In this document: positions 41,148 to 50,300 of the stretch, in pieces | Numbering within the stretch: position 1 is the stretch's first letter | How the letters are laid out: each line of letters begins with the position of its first letter | From: Streptomyces sp. NBC_01260 | GTDB lineage: Bacteria > Actinomycetota > Actinomycetes > Streptomycetales > Streptomycetaceae | DNA length: 64,000 nt | Direction of reading: 5' to 3' | Assembly (NCBI RefSeq): GCF_036226405.1 | Contig: NZ_CP108464.1 | Coordinates: 7,502,001-7,566,000, forward strand | Program-made: the position numbers and the translations under genes | Notes under the pieces: model-generated | What the model was told of the DNA's origin: nothing | Database searches by the model: none | What the model saw: the letters and a program-made list of their open reading frames with translations, nothing else

Positions 41148-41885
41148 GTGCCGAAGAACAGAGACACAGTCTCCGCCCTGACCGCCTGGCGGCGGCGCGC
41201 CCTGTCGGGGGCCGTCCACCGCTGCTGGCGCTGGGTGCGGGAGACGGGCGCGGTCACGCCGGCGCACCCCGGCGGGCTGCGGTTCGGCCGGATCGGCGAG
41301 GGCACCCGGCTCGCCTTCCCGCAGGGCACGGTCTTCGGGGAGCGGTGGATCGAGCTCGGCGACCACTGCATCATCGGCGAACAGGTCACCCTCACGGCAG
41401 GCCTCATGCCCGATCTGGACCTGGGCGCCGAGCCGATCCTGACCCTGGGCGACGGAGTGGTGCTCGGCCGCGGCAGCCATGTGGTCGCCGACACCACGGT
41501 GACGATCGGCTCGGACACCTACTGCGGGCCGTACGTCTACATCACCTCGACCAATCACAGCTATGACGATCCGCAGCAGCCGGTCGGCCGGCAGTGGCCG
41601 CGGATGGAGCCGGTCGCCATCGGCCCCGGCTGCTGGATCGGCACCGGAGCGGTGATCCTCCCGGGCGCCCGGCTCGGGCGCAACGTCGTGGTGGCGGCGG
41701 GTGCGGTGGTACGCGGAGAGGTGCCCGACCACGCGGTGGTGGCAGGCGCCCCCGCCCGGGTCGTCCGCAGCTGGGACCCGGAGGAGGGCTGGCAACCGCC
41801 CCTGCGCACACCGGCCCCGGTGCCGATCCCGGAGGGTGTGACCCCCGAGCAGCTGCTGGCCCTGGCGGAACTCGACGAGGGCTGA
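41148..41885 (+). CDS. acyltransferase, left-handed beta-helix type
   Basis: Hexapeptide-repeat acyltransferase of 245 residues. The helix begins near GTVFGERWIELGDHCIIGEQ, and a catalytic-type His lies in YITSTNHSYDDPQQPVG, followed by GPGCWIGTGAVILPGARLGR and ARVVRSWDPEEGW. The maltose/galactoside acetyltransferase branch is closest. The start GTG 41148 lies 6 nt after TACCGT; a GTG two codons earlier is an alternative. The substrate is unknown. It shares no operon with the divergent gamma-CA-like gene but may share the gap for control. Confidence 0.85.
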   Translation: MPKNRDTVSALTAWRRRALSGAVHRCWRWVRETGAVTPAHPGGLRFGRIGEGTRLAFPQGTVFGERWIELGDHCIIGEQVTLTAGLMPDLDLGAEPILTLGDGVVLGRGSHVVADTTVTIGSDTYCGPYVYITSTNHSYDDPQQPVGRQWPRMEPVAIGPGCWIGTGAVILPGARLGRNVVVAAGAVVRGEVPDHAVVAGAPARVVRSWDPEEGWQPPLRTPAPVPIPEGVTPEQLLALAELDEG

Positions 41886-41912
41886 CGGCGGAGCCGGGGC
41901 CGTCGGGTCCCG

Positions 41913-42779
41913 TCACCCGGTCGCGAGCAGGACCGTGCCCACCAGTGCGAGCCCGGCGCCCGCCGCCTGCACGCCGCGCAGCCGTTCCCCCAGGAAGCCG
42001 CGTGCGGCCAGGGCCGTGACCACCGGGTAGAGCGAGGCCAGTACGGCGGCGACGGTGACCGGTCCGTGCTGGGCGGCGATCGAGTACGTCCCGTTGGCCG
42101 CGACGTCCGCGAGACCCACGAACGCCAGGGCGGGCAGCGCGGCCCGCACCACGACGGCCCCGCCCTCCTCCGGAAGCGCACGGGCCCCACGGCGCACCGA
42201 GACGTACAGTGCCGTGCCGCCCACCGCGATGTTGGTGATCCGCTGCACGAAGAGGGCCAGGAAGAGGCCGGTGACCGTGGTCGACGCCTCGGCGATCAGG
42301 GACATCACGGCCCCGAAGCCGAACGCCGCCACCAGGGTCAGCAGCACCGCCCGGCGCTGCACGGGGGCGCCCCGCAGCTGTGGGCCGCCGGCCAGCACGA
42401 TGCCCACCACCGCGACGGCGACCCCGGCGAACTGCAGCAGCCCCGGACGCTCGCCGGCGATCAGCCCGACGCTCACCGGCACGGCGACCCCCAGTGAACC
42501 GAGCGGGGACACCACCCCCATCGGGCCGAGTGCCAGGGCCTTGTAGAAGCTCAGCATCGCGACCGGCCCCACCACGCCCGCCGCGACGGCGAACCACAGC
42601 TGCCCGCCCGCCTCGCTCCAGGCGCCCGTGACGGTCACGATCACCGCGAGCACGGCCGCCGCGGCGGTCTGCGAGACGACCACGACGGTGAGCGCGGGCA
42701 TGCGCCGGGTCAGCAGCCCGCCGCCGAAGTCGGCCAGCCCCCACAGCAGGCTGGTGGCGAGGGCGAACAGTGCGGACAT
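41913..42779 (-). CDS. EamA-family (DMT) exporter
   Basis: Ten-helix drug/metabolite transporter of 288 residues: LFALATSLLWGLADFGGGLL, WFAVAAGVVGPVAMLSFYKA, ALGPMGVVSPLGSLGVAVPV and, in the second EamA repeat, AAQHGPVTVAAVLASLYPVV and LGERLRGVQAAGAGLALVGT. Likely exports an amino acid or small metabolite. It is divergent from the XRE-cupin regulator at 42874, whose gap has a TCCAA-TTGGA repeat; this regulator probably controls it. Confidence 0.85.
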   Translation of the reverse strand: MSALFALATSLLWGLADFGGGLLTRRMPALTVVVVSQTAAAAVLAVIVTVTGAWSEAGGQLWFAVAAGVVGPVAMLSFYKALALGPMGVVSPLGSLGVAVPVSVGLIAGERPGLLQFAGVAVAVVGIVLAGGPQLRGAPVQRRAVLLTLVAAFGFGAVMSLIAEASTTVTGLFLALFVQRITNIAVGGTALYVSVRRGARALPEEGGAVVVRAALPALAFVGLADVAANGTYSIAAQHGPVTVAAVLASLYPVVTALAARGFLGERLRGVQAAGAGLALVGTVLLATG

Positions 42780-42853
42780 GACGGAGCCTCGCAGTACAGT
42801 GCGGTGAACGGTTGGGTACACCACACCGTAGTGCAGTATTTTCGACCCTGTCA

Positions 42854-42867
42854 TCCAAAATATTGGA
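42854..42867. promoter_or_regulatory. inverted repeat before the XRE-cupin gene
   Basis: TCCAAAATATTGGA, 5-bp arms around an AT-rich centre, 7 nt before the regulator start. The AT-richness is striking against the surrounding sequence. Candidate operator for the XRE-cupin protein and the divergent exporter. Confidence 0.5.
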
Positions 42868-42873
42868 CGGAAT

Positions 42874-43446
42874 GTGACTGACCTCGACCAGCTGACCCAG
42901 TCCCTCGCGCGCAACCTCAAGCGCTGGCGCGGGGAGCGGGGCTTCACTCTGGACGCTCTCGCCACCCGTGCCGGGGTCAGTCGCGGCATGATCATCCAGA
43001 TTGAGCAGGCGCGCACCAACCCGAGTGTGGGCACCACGGTCAAGCTCGCCGACGCGCTGGGCGTCAGCATCACCACGCTGCTCGACTACGACCAGGGCTC
43101 CCCGGTCCGCCTGGTGCCCGCCAGCCAGGCGGTACGCATGTGGTCCACGGAAGCGGGGAGCTCCACCACCCTGCTGGTCGGTACGGAGGCCCGGGGCCCG
43201 CTGGAACTCTGGTCCTGGCGGCTGGTGCCGGGCGACAGCAGCGCGTCCGATCCGCACCCCGAGGGCACCGTCGAACTGCTCCACGTCACCGCGGGCGATC
43301 TCACCCTGGTCGTCGACGGCACCCCCTACACCGTGCCCGCCGGTACCTCGGCCACCTTTGAGGCGCACCATCCGCACGCCTACCGGAACGAGGGCTCCCG
43401 GCCCGTCGAACTCACCATGGCCGTGTCCATCCCGCCCGTCAGATGA
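42874..43446 (+). CDS. XRE regulator with C-terminal cupin domain
   Basis: Regulator of 190 residues with an N-terminal HTH (LARNLKRWRGERGFTLDALA, TRAGVSRGMIIQIEQARTNP) and a C-terminal cupin (PHPEGTVELLHVTAGDLTLV, VPAGTSATFEAHHPHAYRNE). This architecture senses a small ligand in the cupin pocket. GTG 42874. It is divergent from an EamA exporter gene and very probably regulates it; export of the sensed ligand is the simplest idea. Confidence 0.9.
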   Translation: MTDLDQLTQSLARNLKRWRGERGFTLDALATRAGVSRGMIIQIEQARTNPSVGTTVKLADALGVSITTLLDYDQGSPVRLVPASQAVRMWSTEAGSSTTLLVGTEARGPLELWSWRLVPGDSSASDPHPEGTVELLHVTAGDLTLVVDGTPYTVPAGTSATFEAHHPHAYRNEGSRPVELTMAVSIPPVR

Positions 43447-43477
43447 GACGCCCAACCGGGCCGGTGCACGGGGCTGT

Positions 43478-43483
43478 TAGCGT
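43478..43483 (+). promoter_or_regulatory. -10 box of a leaderless gene
   Basis: TAGCGT 7 nt before ATG 43491. Confidence 0.5.
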
Positions 43484-43490
43484 GGCGCGC

Positions 43491-44051
43491 ATGCGCGCAC
43501 CCATCGGCTCCTTCGAGGATGCCCGTCCCGCGGCCGAACGCCTCGAACTGCTCACCGCGCCCGTGGCCGCAGCGGTCCGCGAAGGCTGGGGCGGTTTCCC
43601 CGCCGAGCAGATCATCCACGTCGACACGGACCCGGAGATCGCCGACACGGCGGCCTTCGTCGAGCACCACGGGGCCGGTCTGCTGAGCCGGTCGGCCAAC
43701 TGCGTCGTCGTGGCCGGCAAACGCGGGGGAGACGTCACCCTGGCCGCCTGCCTGGTGCTGTCCCACTCCCGCGTCGATGTGAACGGTGCCGTCCGCAAGC
43801 ACCTCGGCGCCCGCAAGGTGCGGTTCGCCCCGATGGACACGGCGATCGGCGACACGGGCATGGAGTACGGCGGCATCACGCCCGTCGGACTCCCGGAAAG
43901 CTGGCCCCTGTTGATCGACCCCGCCGTCGTGGACCAGGACTGGGTCCTGATCGGAAGCGGCAGCCGCCGGGGCAAACTGATCACGCCGGGCAAGGCGCTG
44001 GCGGCGCTGCCCGGCGCGGTCGTGGTCGAAGGCCTCGGCATCACGAGCTGA
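43491..44051 (+). CDS. YbaK/EbsC-like aminoacyl-tRNA deacylase
   Basis: YbaK/ProX-like protein of 186 residues, the fold that hydrolyses mischarged aminoacyl-tRNAs. HVDTDPEIADTAAFVEHHGA, ANCVVVAGKRGGDVTLAACL and KHLGARKVRFAPMDTAIGDT are the family blocks, and MEYGGITPVGLPESWPLLID the substrate-loop motif. Which tRNA it proofreads cannot be told. The start at 43491 is supported by TAGCGT 7 nt upstream. Its 3' end overlaps the convergent AAC(3)-type gene by 11 nt. Confidence 0.88.
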   Translation: MRAPIGSFEDARPAAERLELLTAPVAAAVREGWGGFPAEQIIHVDTDPEIADTAAFVEHHGAGLLSRSANCVVVAGKRGGDVTLAACLVLSHSRVDVNGAVRKHLGARKVRFAPMDTAIGDTGMEYGGITPVGLPESWPLLIDPAVVDQDWVLIGSGSRRGKLITPGKALAALPGAVVVEGLGITS

Positions 44052-44892
44052 CGTCGCCGCCCGCGCCGCCGTGACGGTGCGCGGGCAGCCACCGCGTGGC
44101 GAAGCCGACCGCTTCGGGGAAGCGGAACAGCCGGCTCGGGGCCGAGCCGACCGAGGTGGCGGCGACGGCCGGGGGCCGGGCCGACCGCTCGAAGTCCGCG
44201 CCCAGGGCCGCGAAGTCGCTGTCGTCCAGGGCCACGTCCTCGTACTCCCACCACCGCCGCCCACCGCCGTCCCGCACCACGCAACGGTAGGTGCGCCGGG
44301 GTGCGGACGGGACGCGGTACTCGGCGAGATGGAACGCGGTGCAGGAAGCGAAGCCGGTCCCCAGCAGCAGGATCTGCGCCCGCAGGTCGTACAGCCGGGC
44401 CAGCGGGGAGGCCTCGCCGAGGTGGCAGTCGGGGCGGTGTCCGGCCACCACATGGCCGGCCAGCGGTCCCACGGCCGCGAACGAGGTCTGCGGATGTGCG
44501 CTGCGTACGGAGCCGGGGGACCGGCGCACCGTTTCGGCCAGGCGGCCCATCGACGGGGCGGCCGTGGTGGCCGGATCGAACGCGGGCATGGCCGCGCGCA
44601 CCGCGTCCCGGTCCCGCTCGCTGAGACCGCGTACCCGGGCGCGGTAGTGCGGGGAGGTGTCGGAGTTCTCCGGAGTGAAGGCCGGGACGACCAGCGTGCC
44701 TTGCGGTCCCAGTACATCCCGCAGGGCGCCCGCCACGGCCCGGACCCCGCCGTCAACCACTCCCACCGCACGCAGCGAGGCATGCACCATCAGGACGCCG
44801 CCCCGCTCCACACCGAGCCGGGCCAGATGTCCGGCCAGGCGGGCGCGGTTGTGGGAGGCGCTCAGCACACTGAGGGCAGGAGCAGTACTCAC
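44041..44892 (-). CDS. aminoglycoside 3-N-acetyltransferase family protein
   Basis: AAC(3)/FrbF-type acetyltransferase of 283 residues: GGVLMVHASLRAVGVVDGGV, LGPQGTLVVPAFTPENSDTS, the segment SAHPQTSFAAVGPLAGHVVA with the catalytic-type His, and LLLGTGFASCTAFHLAEYRV. Related enzymes acetylate the 3-amino group of aminoglycosides using acetyl-CoA and so can confer resistance; chromosomal members in streptomycetes often have other or unknown substrates. The GTG start at 44892 has AACAAT 8 nt upstream. It overlaps the convergent YbaK-like gene by 11 nt. Confidence 0.85.
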   Translation of the reverse strand: MSTAPALSVLSASHNRARLAGHLARLGVERGGVLMVHASLRAVGVVDGGVRAVAGALRDVLGPQGTLVVPAFTPENSDTSPHYRARVRGLSERDRDAVRAAMPAFDPATTAAPSMGRLAETVRRSPGSVRSAHPQTSFAAVGPLAGHVVAGHRPDCHLGEASPLARLYDLRAQILLLGTGFASCTAFHLAEYRVPSAPRRTYRCVVRDGGGRRWWEYEDVALDDSDFAALGADFERSARPPAVAATSVGSAPSRLFRFPEAVGFATRWLPAHRHGGAGGDVSS

Positions 44893-44953
44893 AGCGGGTC
44901 ATTGTTCCAGTCCGGAGCGGAGTGTGACACCACGCACATCCGGCCGAGAGCCC

Positions 44954-45364
44954 TCAGCGGTCCAGTGCGGGGATCTCGATGGCGGGGCACCGGTCCATGA
45001 CCATGTCGAGCCCGGCCGCCCGGGTGCGTTCCCAGGCCTTCTCGTCGATCACCCCGAGCTGGAACCAGACCGCGGAGGCGCCGATCGAGACCGCCTCGTC
45101 CGCCACCGCGCCGGCCAGTTCGCTGTTGACGAAGACGTCCACCACATCGACCGGGAACGGGATGTCGGCCAGCGAGGCGTAGCCGTCCTCGCCGTGCACC
45201 CGCTCCGCCTTGGGATGCACCGGGACCACTCGCTTTCCGAAGCGCTGAAGGACCTCGGCCACCCCGTAGGCCGCACGGGAGCGGTTGTTGGAGAGCCCCA
45301 CCACCGCCCAGGTGTCGCCTGTCCCGGTCAGAATCCTGCGGATCGTCTCCGTGTCTGCGTCCAT
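44954..45364 (-). CDS. CoA-binding (Rossmann) domain protein
   Basis: Single CoA-binding domain of the YccU type, about 136 residues: TWAVVGLSNNRSRAAYGVAE near the start, RVVPVHPKAERVHGEDGYAS, VDVVDVFVNSELAGAVADEA and AVWFQLGVIDEKAWERTRAA, ending with the PAIEIP motif. Such proteins bind CoA or nucleotide; no reaction is established. ATG 45364 is chosen; the frame is open upstream but includes antisense of the divergent IMPACT gene's promoter. Its start and that of the gene at 45424 are 59 nt apart. Confidence 0.82.
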   Translation of the reverse strand: MDADTETIRRILTGTGDTWAVVGLSNNRSRAAYGVAEVLQRFGKRVVPVHPKAERVHGEDGYASLADIPFPVDVVDVFVNSELAGAVADEAVSIGASAVWFQLGVIDEKAWERTRAAGLDMVMDRCPAIEIPALDR

Positions 45365-45411
45365 GATCCGCACAACGGACAGCCGCCCCGGACCATTCCC
45401 GCGCCTGCGCA

Positions 45412-45417
45412 TAGGCT
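45412..45417 (+). promoter_or_regulatory. -10 box of a leaderless gene
   Basis: TAGGCT 6 nt before ATG 45424. Confidence 0.45.
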
Positions 45418-45423
45418 GGCCGG

Positions 45424-46050
45424 ATGCAGGAGCAGTACCGGACAGTCGCCCGAGCGGGCGTGCACGAGACCGAGATCAACCGATCGCGTTTCATCTGTGC
45501 GCTCGCCCCCGCCGCCACCGAACAGGAGGCGCAGGAATTCGTCGCCCGCGTCCGCAGGGAACACCCGGCCGCCGGCCACAACTGCTTCGCGTACGTGATC
45601 GGCGCCGACGCCTCCGTACAGAAGGCCAGTGACGACGGAGAGCCGGGAGGCACCGCCGGGGTACCCATGCTCCAGATGCTGACCCGCCGCGAGATGCGGT
45701 ACGTCGTCGCGGTCGTCACCCGCTACTTCGGCGGAGTGAAGCTCGGTGCGGGCGGGCTCATCAGGGCTTACGGGGGAGTGGTCGGTGAGGCCCTCGACGC
45801 GGTCGGCACGCTCACCCGGCAGCGGTTCCGGCTGGCCACCGTGACCGTGGACCATCAGCGGGCGGGCAGGCTGGAGAACGAACTGCGGGCCACCGGACGG
45901 ACCGTGCGCGAGGTCCGCTACGCGGAGGCGGTGACCATCGAGATCGGGCTGCCGGACGCCGATGTCGCCGAATTCCGGCGCTGGCTGGCCGACGCGACGG
46001 CGGGCGAGGCGGGCCTGGAGCTGGGCGGCGAGTCCTACGGGGACGCCTGA
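45424..46050 (+). CDS. YigZ/IMPACT family protein
   Basis: YigZ-type protein of 208 residues. The N-terminal IMPACT domain carries the conserved ASDDGEPGGTAGVPMLQMLT and VVTRYFGGVKLGAGGLIRAY; the C-terminal DUF1949 domain follows. Eukaryotic IMPACT modulates translational control; bacterial YigZ may bind nucleic acid, and its reaction is unproven. TAGGCT 6 nt before ATG indicates a leaderless start. It is divergent from the CoA-binding gene. Confidence 0.9.
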   Translation: MQEQYRTVARAGVHETEINRSRFICALAPAATEQEAQEFVARVRREHPAAGHNCFAYVIGADASVQKASDDGEPGGTAGVPMLQMLTRREMRYVVAVVTRYFGGVKLGAGGLIRAYGGVVGEALDAVGTLTRQRFRLATVTVDHQRAGRLENELRATGRTVREVRYAEAVTIEIGLPDADVAEFRRWLADATAGEAGLELGGESYGDA

Positions 46051-46188
46051 GTACTGTGGTGCGCGGGGGCACAGGGGCAGGCCGCGCGGGTGTGACGATC
46101 ACCGGCCGCCGGGTCCGGGCCGCTCCGGAGCACAGGGGGTGCGGCCCCACGGGTGGAGGAAGCGAAACATGCAGGTCGGAGCCGGGTC

Positions 46189-47355
46189 TTGAAGATTTTG
46201 CACACATCGGACTGGCACCTGGGGCGGTCGTTCCACCGGGTCTCGCTGCTCGATGCCCAGGCCGCCTACCTCGACCACCTGGTGGCGACGGTCCATGACC
46301 ACGAGGTCGATGTCGTGCTCGTGTCGGGTGATGTGTACGACAGGGCGGTGCCGCCGCTGTCCGCCGTCCAGCTCTTCGACGACGCGCTGCACCGGCTCGC
46401 CGCGGCCGGCGTACCCACCGTGATGATCTCCGGGAACCACGACTCGGCCCGCCGGCTCGGCGTCGGCGCCGGACTCATCGGGCGGGCCGGCATCCACCTG
46501 CGCACCGATCCCGCGCACTGCGCCACCCCGGTCGTGCTCGGCGACGCGTACGGCGACGTGGCGTTCTACGGGCTCCCGTATCTGGAACCCGCCCTCGTCA
46601 AGGACATGTTCAAGGCCGAGCGGGCCGGGCACGAGGCCGTGCTGACCGCCGCCATGGAGCGGGTCCGCGCCGACCTCGCAACGCGGGCGGACACCACCCG
46701 CTCCGTCGTCCTCGCCCATGCCTTCGTCGCGGGCGGCGAGCCGAGCGACAGCGAACGCGACATCACCGTCGGCGGCGTGGCAGCGGTCCCCGCCGGGGTC
46801 TTCGACGGCGTCGACTACGTGGCGCTGGGACATCTGCACGGCTGCCAGACCGTCACCGAGCGCGTCCGGTACTCCGGGTCCCCGCTCGCCTACTCCTTCT
46901 CCGAGGCCGGCCACCGCAAGACGATGTGGCTGATCGACCTGGACGCCACGGGCGCGATCGCCGCCGAACGGATCGACTGCCCGGTGCCCCGCCCGCTCGC
47001 CAGGCTCCGCGGCCGGCTCGACACGCTCCTCGACGACCCCGCCCTGTCCCGGCACGAGCCCTCCTGGGTGGAGGCCACCCTCACCGACCCGGTGCGCCCG
47101 GCCGAGCCGATGGCCCGCCTCGTCGAGCGGTTCCCGCACACACTCAGCCTCGCCTTCGAACCGGAGCGGGCCCCCGACGACCCGCAGACCTCCTACGCCG
47201 AGCGGCTGCGCGGACGCGACGACCAGAGCATCGCGGAGGACTTCGTGGCCCATGTCCGCGGCGGGTACGGCACCGACGAGCCGGAGCGGACCGTGCTGCG
47301 CGGCGCCTTCGACCACGTACGCGTCGACGACGGTGTGCGGGAGGTGAACCGATGA
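46189..47355 (+). CDS. sbcD: nuclease SbcCD subunit D
   Basis: Mn-dependent nuclease subunit that, with SbcC, opens DNA hairpins and processes DNA ends. The five phosphoesterase motifs are present: ILHTSDWHLGRSF, VSGDVYDRAVPP, ISGNHDSARRLG, VVLAHAFVAGG and VALGHLHGCQ. The 388-residue length is normal. TTG 46189 with GGAG 7-8 nt upstream gives a perfect family start (LKILHTSDWHLG); the upstream ATG at 46153 would add unrelated residues. It overlaps sbcC by 4 nt (ATGA), so translation is coupled. Confidence 0.93.
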   Translation: MKILHTSDWHLGRSFHRVSLLDAQAAYLDHLVATVHDHEVDVVLVSGDVYDRAVPPLSAVQLFDDALHRLAAAGVPTVMISGNHDSARRLGVGAGLIGRAGIHLRTDPAHCATPVVLGDAYGDVAFYGLPYLEPALVKDMFKAERAGHEAVLTAAMERVRADLATRADTTRSVVLAHAFVAGGEPSDSERDITVGGVAAVPAGVFDGVDYVALGHLHGCQTVTERVRYSGSPLAYSFSEAGHRKTMWLIDLDATGAIAAERIDCPVPRPLARLRGRLDTLLDDPALSRHEPSWVEATLTDPVRPAEPMARLVERFPHTLSLAFEPERAPDDPQTSYAERLRGRDDQSIAEDFVAHVRGGYGTDEPERTVLRGAFDHVRVDDGVREVNR

Positions 47356-50300
47356 GGCTCCACCGACTCGGCATCACCGCCTTCGGACCGTTCGGCGCCA
47401 CTCAGGAGATCGACTTCGACGCGCTCTGCGCGGCCGGGATCTTCCTGTTGCACGGACCGACCGGCGCCGGCAAGACCTCGGTCCTCGACGCCGTCTGCTA
47501 CGGACTGTACGGCGCCGTGCCCGGTGCCCGGCAGAGCCCGGGAACCTCACTGCGCAGCGACCACGCCCCGGTCGACCTGCTGACCGAGATCCGGCTCGAA
47601 CTCACCGTCGGCGGGCGCCGGCTGGAGATCACCCGGAGCCCCGCCCAGCCCCGCCCCAAGAAGAAGGGCGACGGCTACACCACGGAGAAGGCGCAGAGCC
47701 GGCTGCGCGAGTACGTCCCCGACGAGGGGTGGCGGGCGCTGAGCCGCTCGAACCAGGAGATCGGCGAGGAGATCACCCAGCTCATCGGGATGAGCCGGGA
47801 CCAGTTCTGCCAGGTGGTCCTCCTGCCGCAGGGCGATTTCGCCCGCTTCCTGCGCGCCGACGCCGAGGCGCGCGGCAAACTGCTCGGCAGGCTCTTCGAC
47901 ACCCGTCGCTTCGCCGCGGTCGAGGAGCACCTCGCCGAGCTGCGCCGGGCCGCCGGGACACAGGTGAGGTCCGGGGACGAACGGATCCTTGCCCTCGCCC
48001 AGCGGATCGCCCAGGCGGCCGGCCCCGCCGCGAGCGAAGGCCCGTTGCCCGGCATCCAGCCGGGCGAGCCGGGGCTCGCGGACGCCGTACTGGAATGGGC
48101 CGCCACAGCGCGCAGCTGCGCCCGGGAACGGCTCGACATCGCGGCGTCGGCGCTGACCGAGGCCGAGAGCCGCCAGGCGGTCGCCCGCCTGGCCCTGGAC
48201 GCCGAACGCGAACTGGCCGGACTCCAGCAGAGGTACGAGGAGACCCGGCGGCGCGCGACCGCGGTGGAAGCCGGCCGGGACGAGCACGATCAGGCGCAGG
48301 AGCAGCTGAGGCGCGCCCGCAAGGCGGACCTCGTCGCCCCCGCGCTGGAGCTCCGAGAGGAGGCCGGGCGGGCGCACCGGCGGGCGGGCGCGGCCCGCGA
48401 CCGCTCCCGGGCAGGACTGCCCGGCGACCTGGCCGACGCGGGTGCCGAACAGCTGACGGCGCTGGAACGCAGACTCCGTGAGGAGCTCGGCACTCTGGAC
48501 GCCGCACGTCGCGCCGAGCGGCGCAGCGCCGAGATCGACAGCGAACGCACCGCGCTGGAACGGCAGGCCCGGGCGGACGACGAACTCATCCGGGACGCCG
48601 AGAGCTGGCTGGCCGGCTGGGAAGCCACCCGGCACCGTCTGCACACCCGCATCGAGGCGGCCCAGGAAGCGGCGACCCGCGCCGAACTGCTGGCCGGCCG
48701 GCTGGAACCGGCCCGCCGACGTCTCGACGCGGCCCGGCGCCGGGACGCGCTGGCCGGACAGGTGGCGGACGGCGACGGCCGCCTCGGTGCGGCCCGGGAG
48801 CAGGCCCTGGCCACCGGCGAGACCTGGCTCCGCCTGCGCGAACGACGGCTGCGCGATATCGCGGCGGAGCTTGCCCGGGAGCTGGTCGAGGGCGAGGCCT
48901 GCGCGGTCTGCGGTTCGGCCGACCACCCGGAGCCCGCCCGTGCCGGGGACGGACACGTGGACCAGGCCACGGAGGAGGCCGCCGAGGCCGCCCACCGGCG
49001 CGCGGAGCAGGCGCGCGCCGAGGCGGAGCACTCGCTCGGAGCCGTACGCGAGCGGTATGCGGCGGCTCGGGCGGAGGCCGCGGACACCGGGGAGGGGCAG
49101 GACGCGGAGGCGGCCGACAGCGCCGGGAAGGGTGCCCGGGACCGGGCGGCCGAGCCGACGGTCGGAGCGCTCACCGGACTCGTGGACGCACTGACCCGGG
49201 AGCACACCGAGGCCTACCGGACCGCCACCGGGACGCACGCGGCGCGCGAAGGACTCGCGGCCGCCGAACGCGAGCAGGAGCAGCGGGCCGAGGGCCGGCG
49301 GCAGGCCGAACGCCGGGCCGCCGCCCGCACCTCCAGGCGTGAGGGACTCGACGCCGAGCAGGCAGCCCTGGAAGAGGTGCTGGCACAGGCCCGCGGCGCG
49401 TCGGGCAGCGTCACCGAGCACGCCGCCCTGCTTCAGCGCCGGGTCGCCCTGCTCGTCGAGGCGGCCGCGACGCTCCGCGAGGAGGAGAACGCGGCGGCGC
49501 GGCTGAAGGAGGCCGATGACCGGCTCGCCGACGCGGCGTTCCGGGCCGGCTTCGACACCCCGCAGGACGCCGCCGCAACGGTGCTCCCCGACGCCCGGCA
49601 GCGAGCGCTCCAGCACCGGAACGACGCCTGGCAGGCCGAGGCCGCGGCCGTCGCCGACCGGCTCGCCGAGACGGATGCCCGCGCCGCCGCCGGCCGGCCC
49701 CCGGCCGCCCCCGGCGCCGCGCAGTCGGTGTACGACACGGCCGAGCGGCTGCTGCGGGACGTGACGGGCGCCCACGCGGCGGCCCGGGAGCGCTGCACCG
49801 AACTCGGCAGGCTGTCCCGGCGCGCGGCGGACGAGGTACGTGGCCTGGGGCCGGTGCGCGAGGAGTACGAGCGGATCGCACGGCTCGCCGGCCTGACCGC
49901 CGGCACCTCGGCGGACAACGAACGCAAGATGCGCCTGGAGTCCTACGTCCTTGCGGCCCGCCTGGAACAGGTGGCGGCGGCCGCCACCGCCCGGCTGCGG
50001 CGGATGTCGTCCGGCCGTTACACCCTGGTCCACTCCGACGCCCGTACCGGCGGCCGCAGGGCCGGGCTCGGGCTGCATGTCATCGACGCCTGGACCGGCC
50101 GTGAACGCGACACGGCCACGCTCTCCGGCGGCGAGACGTTCTTCGCCTCGCTCGCCCTGGCACTCGGCCTCGCCGATGTGGTCACCGACGAGGCCGGCGG
50201 CGTACGCCTGGACACCCTCTTCATCGACGAGGGTTTCGGCAGTCTGGACGACCAGACCCTCGACGAGGTGCTCGACGTGCTGGACTCGCTGCGGGAGCGG

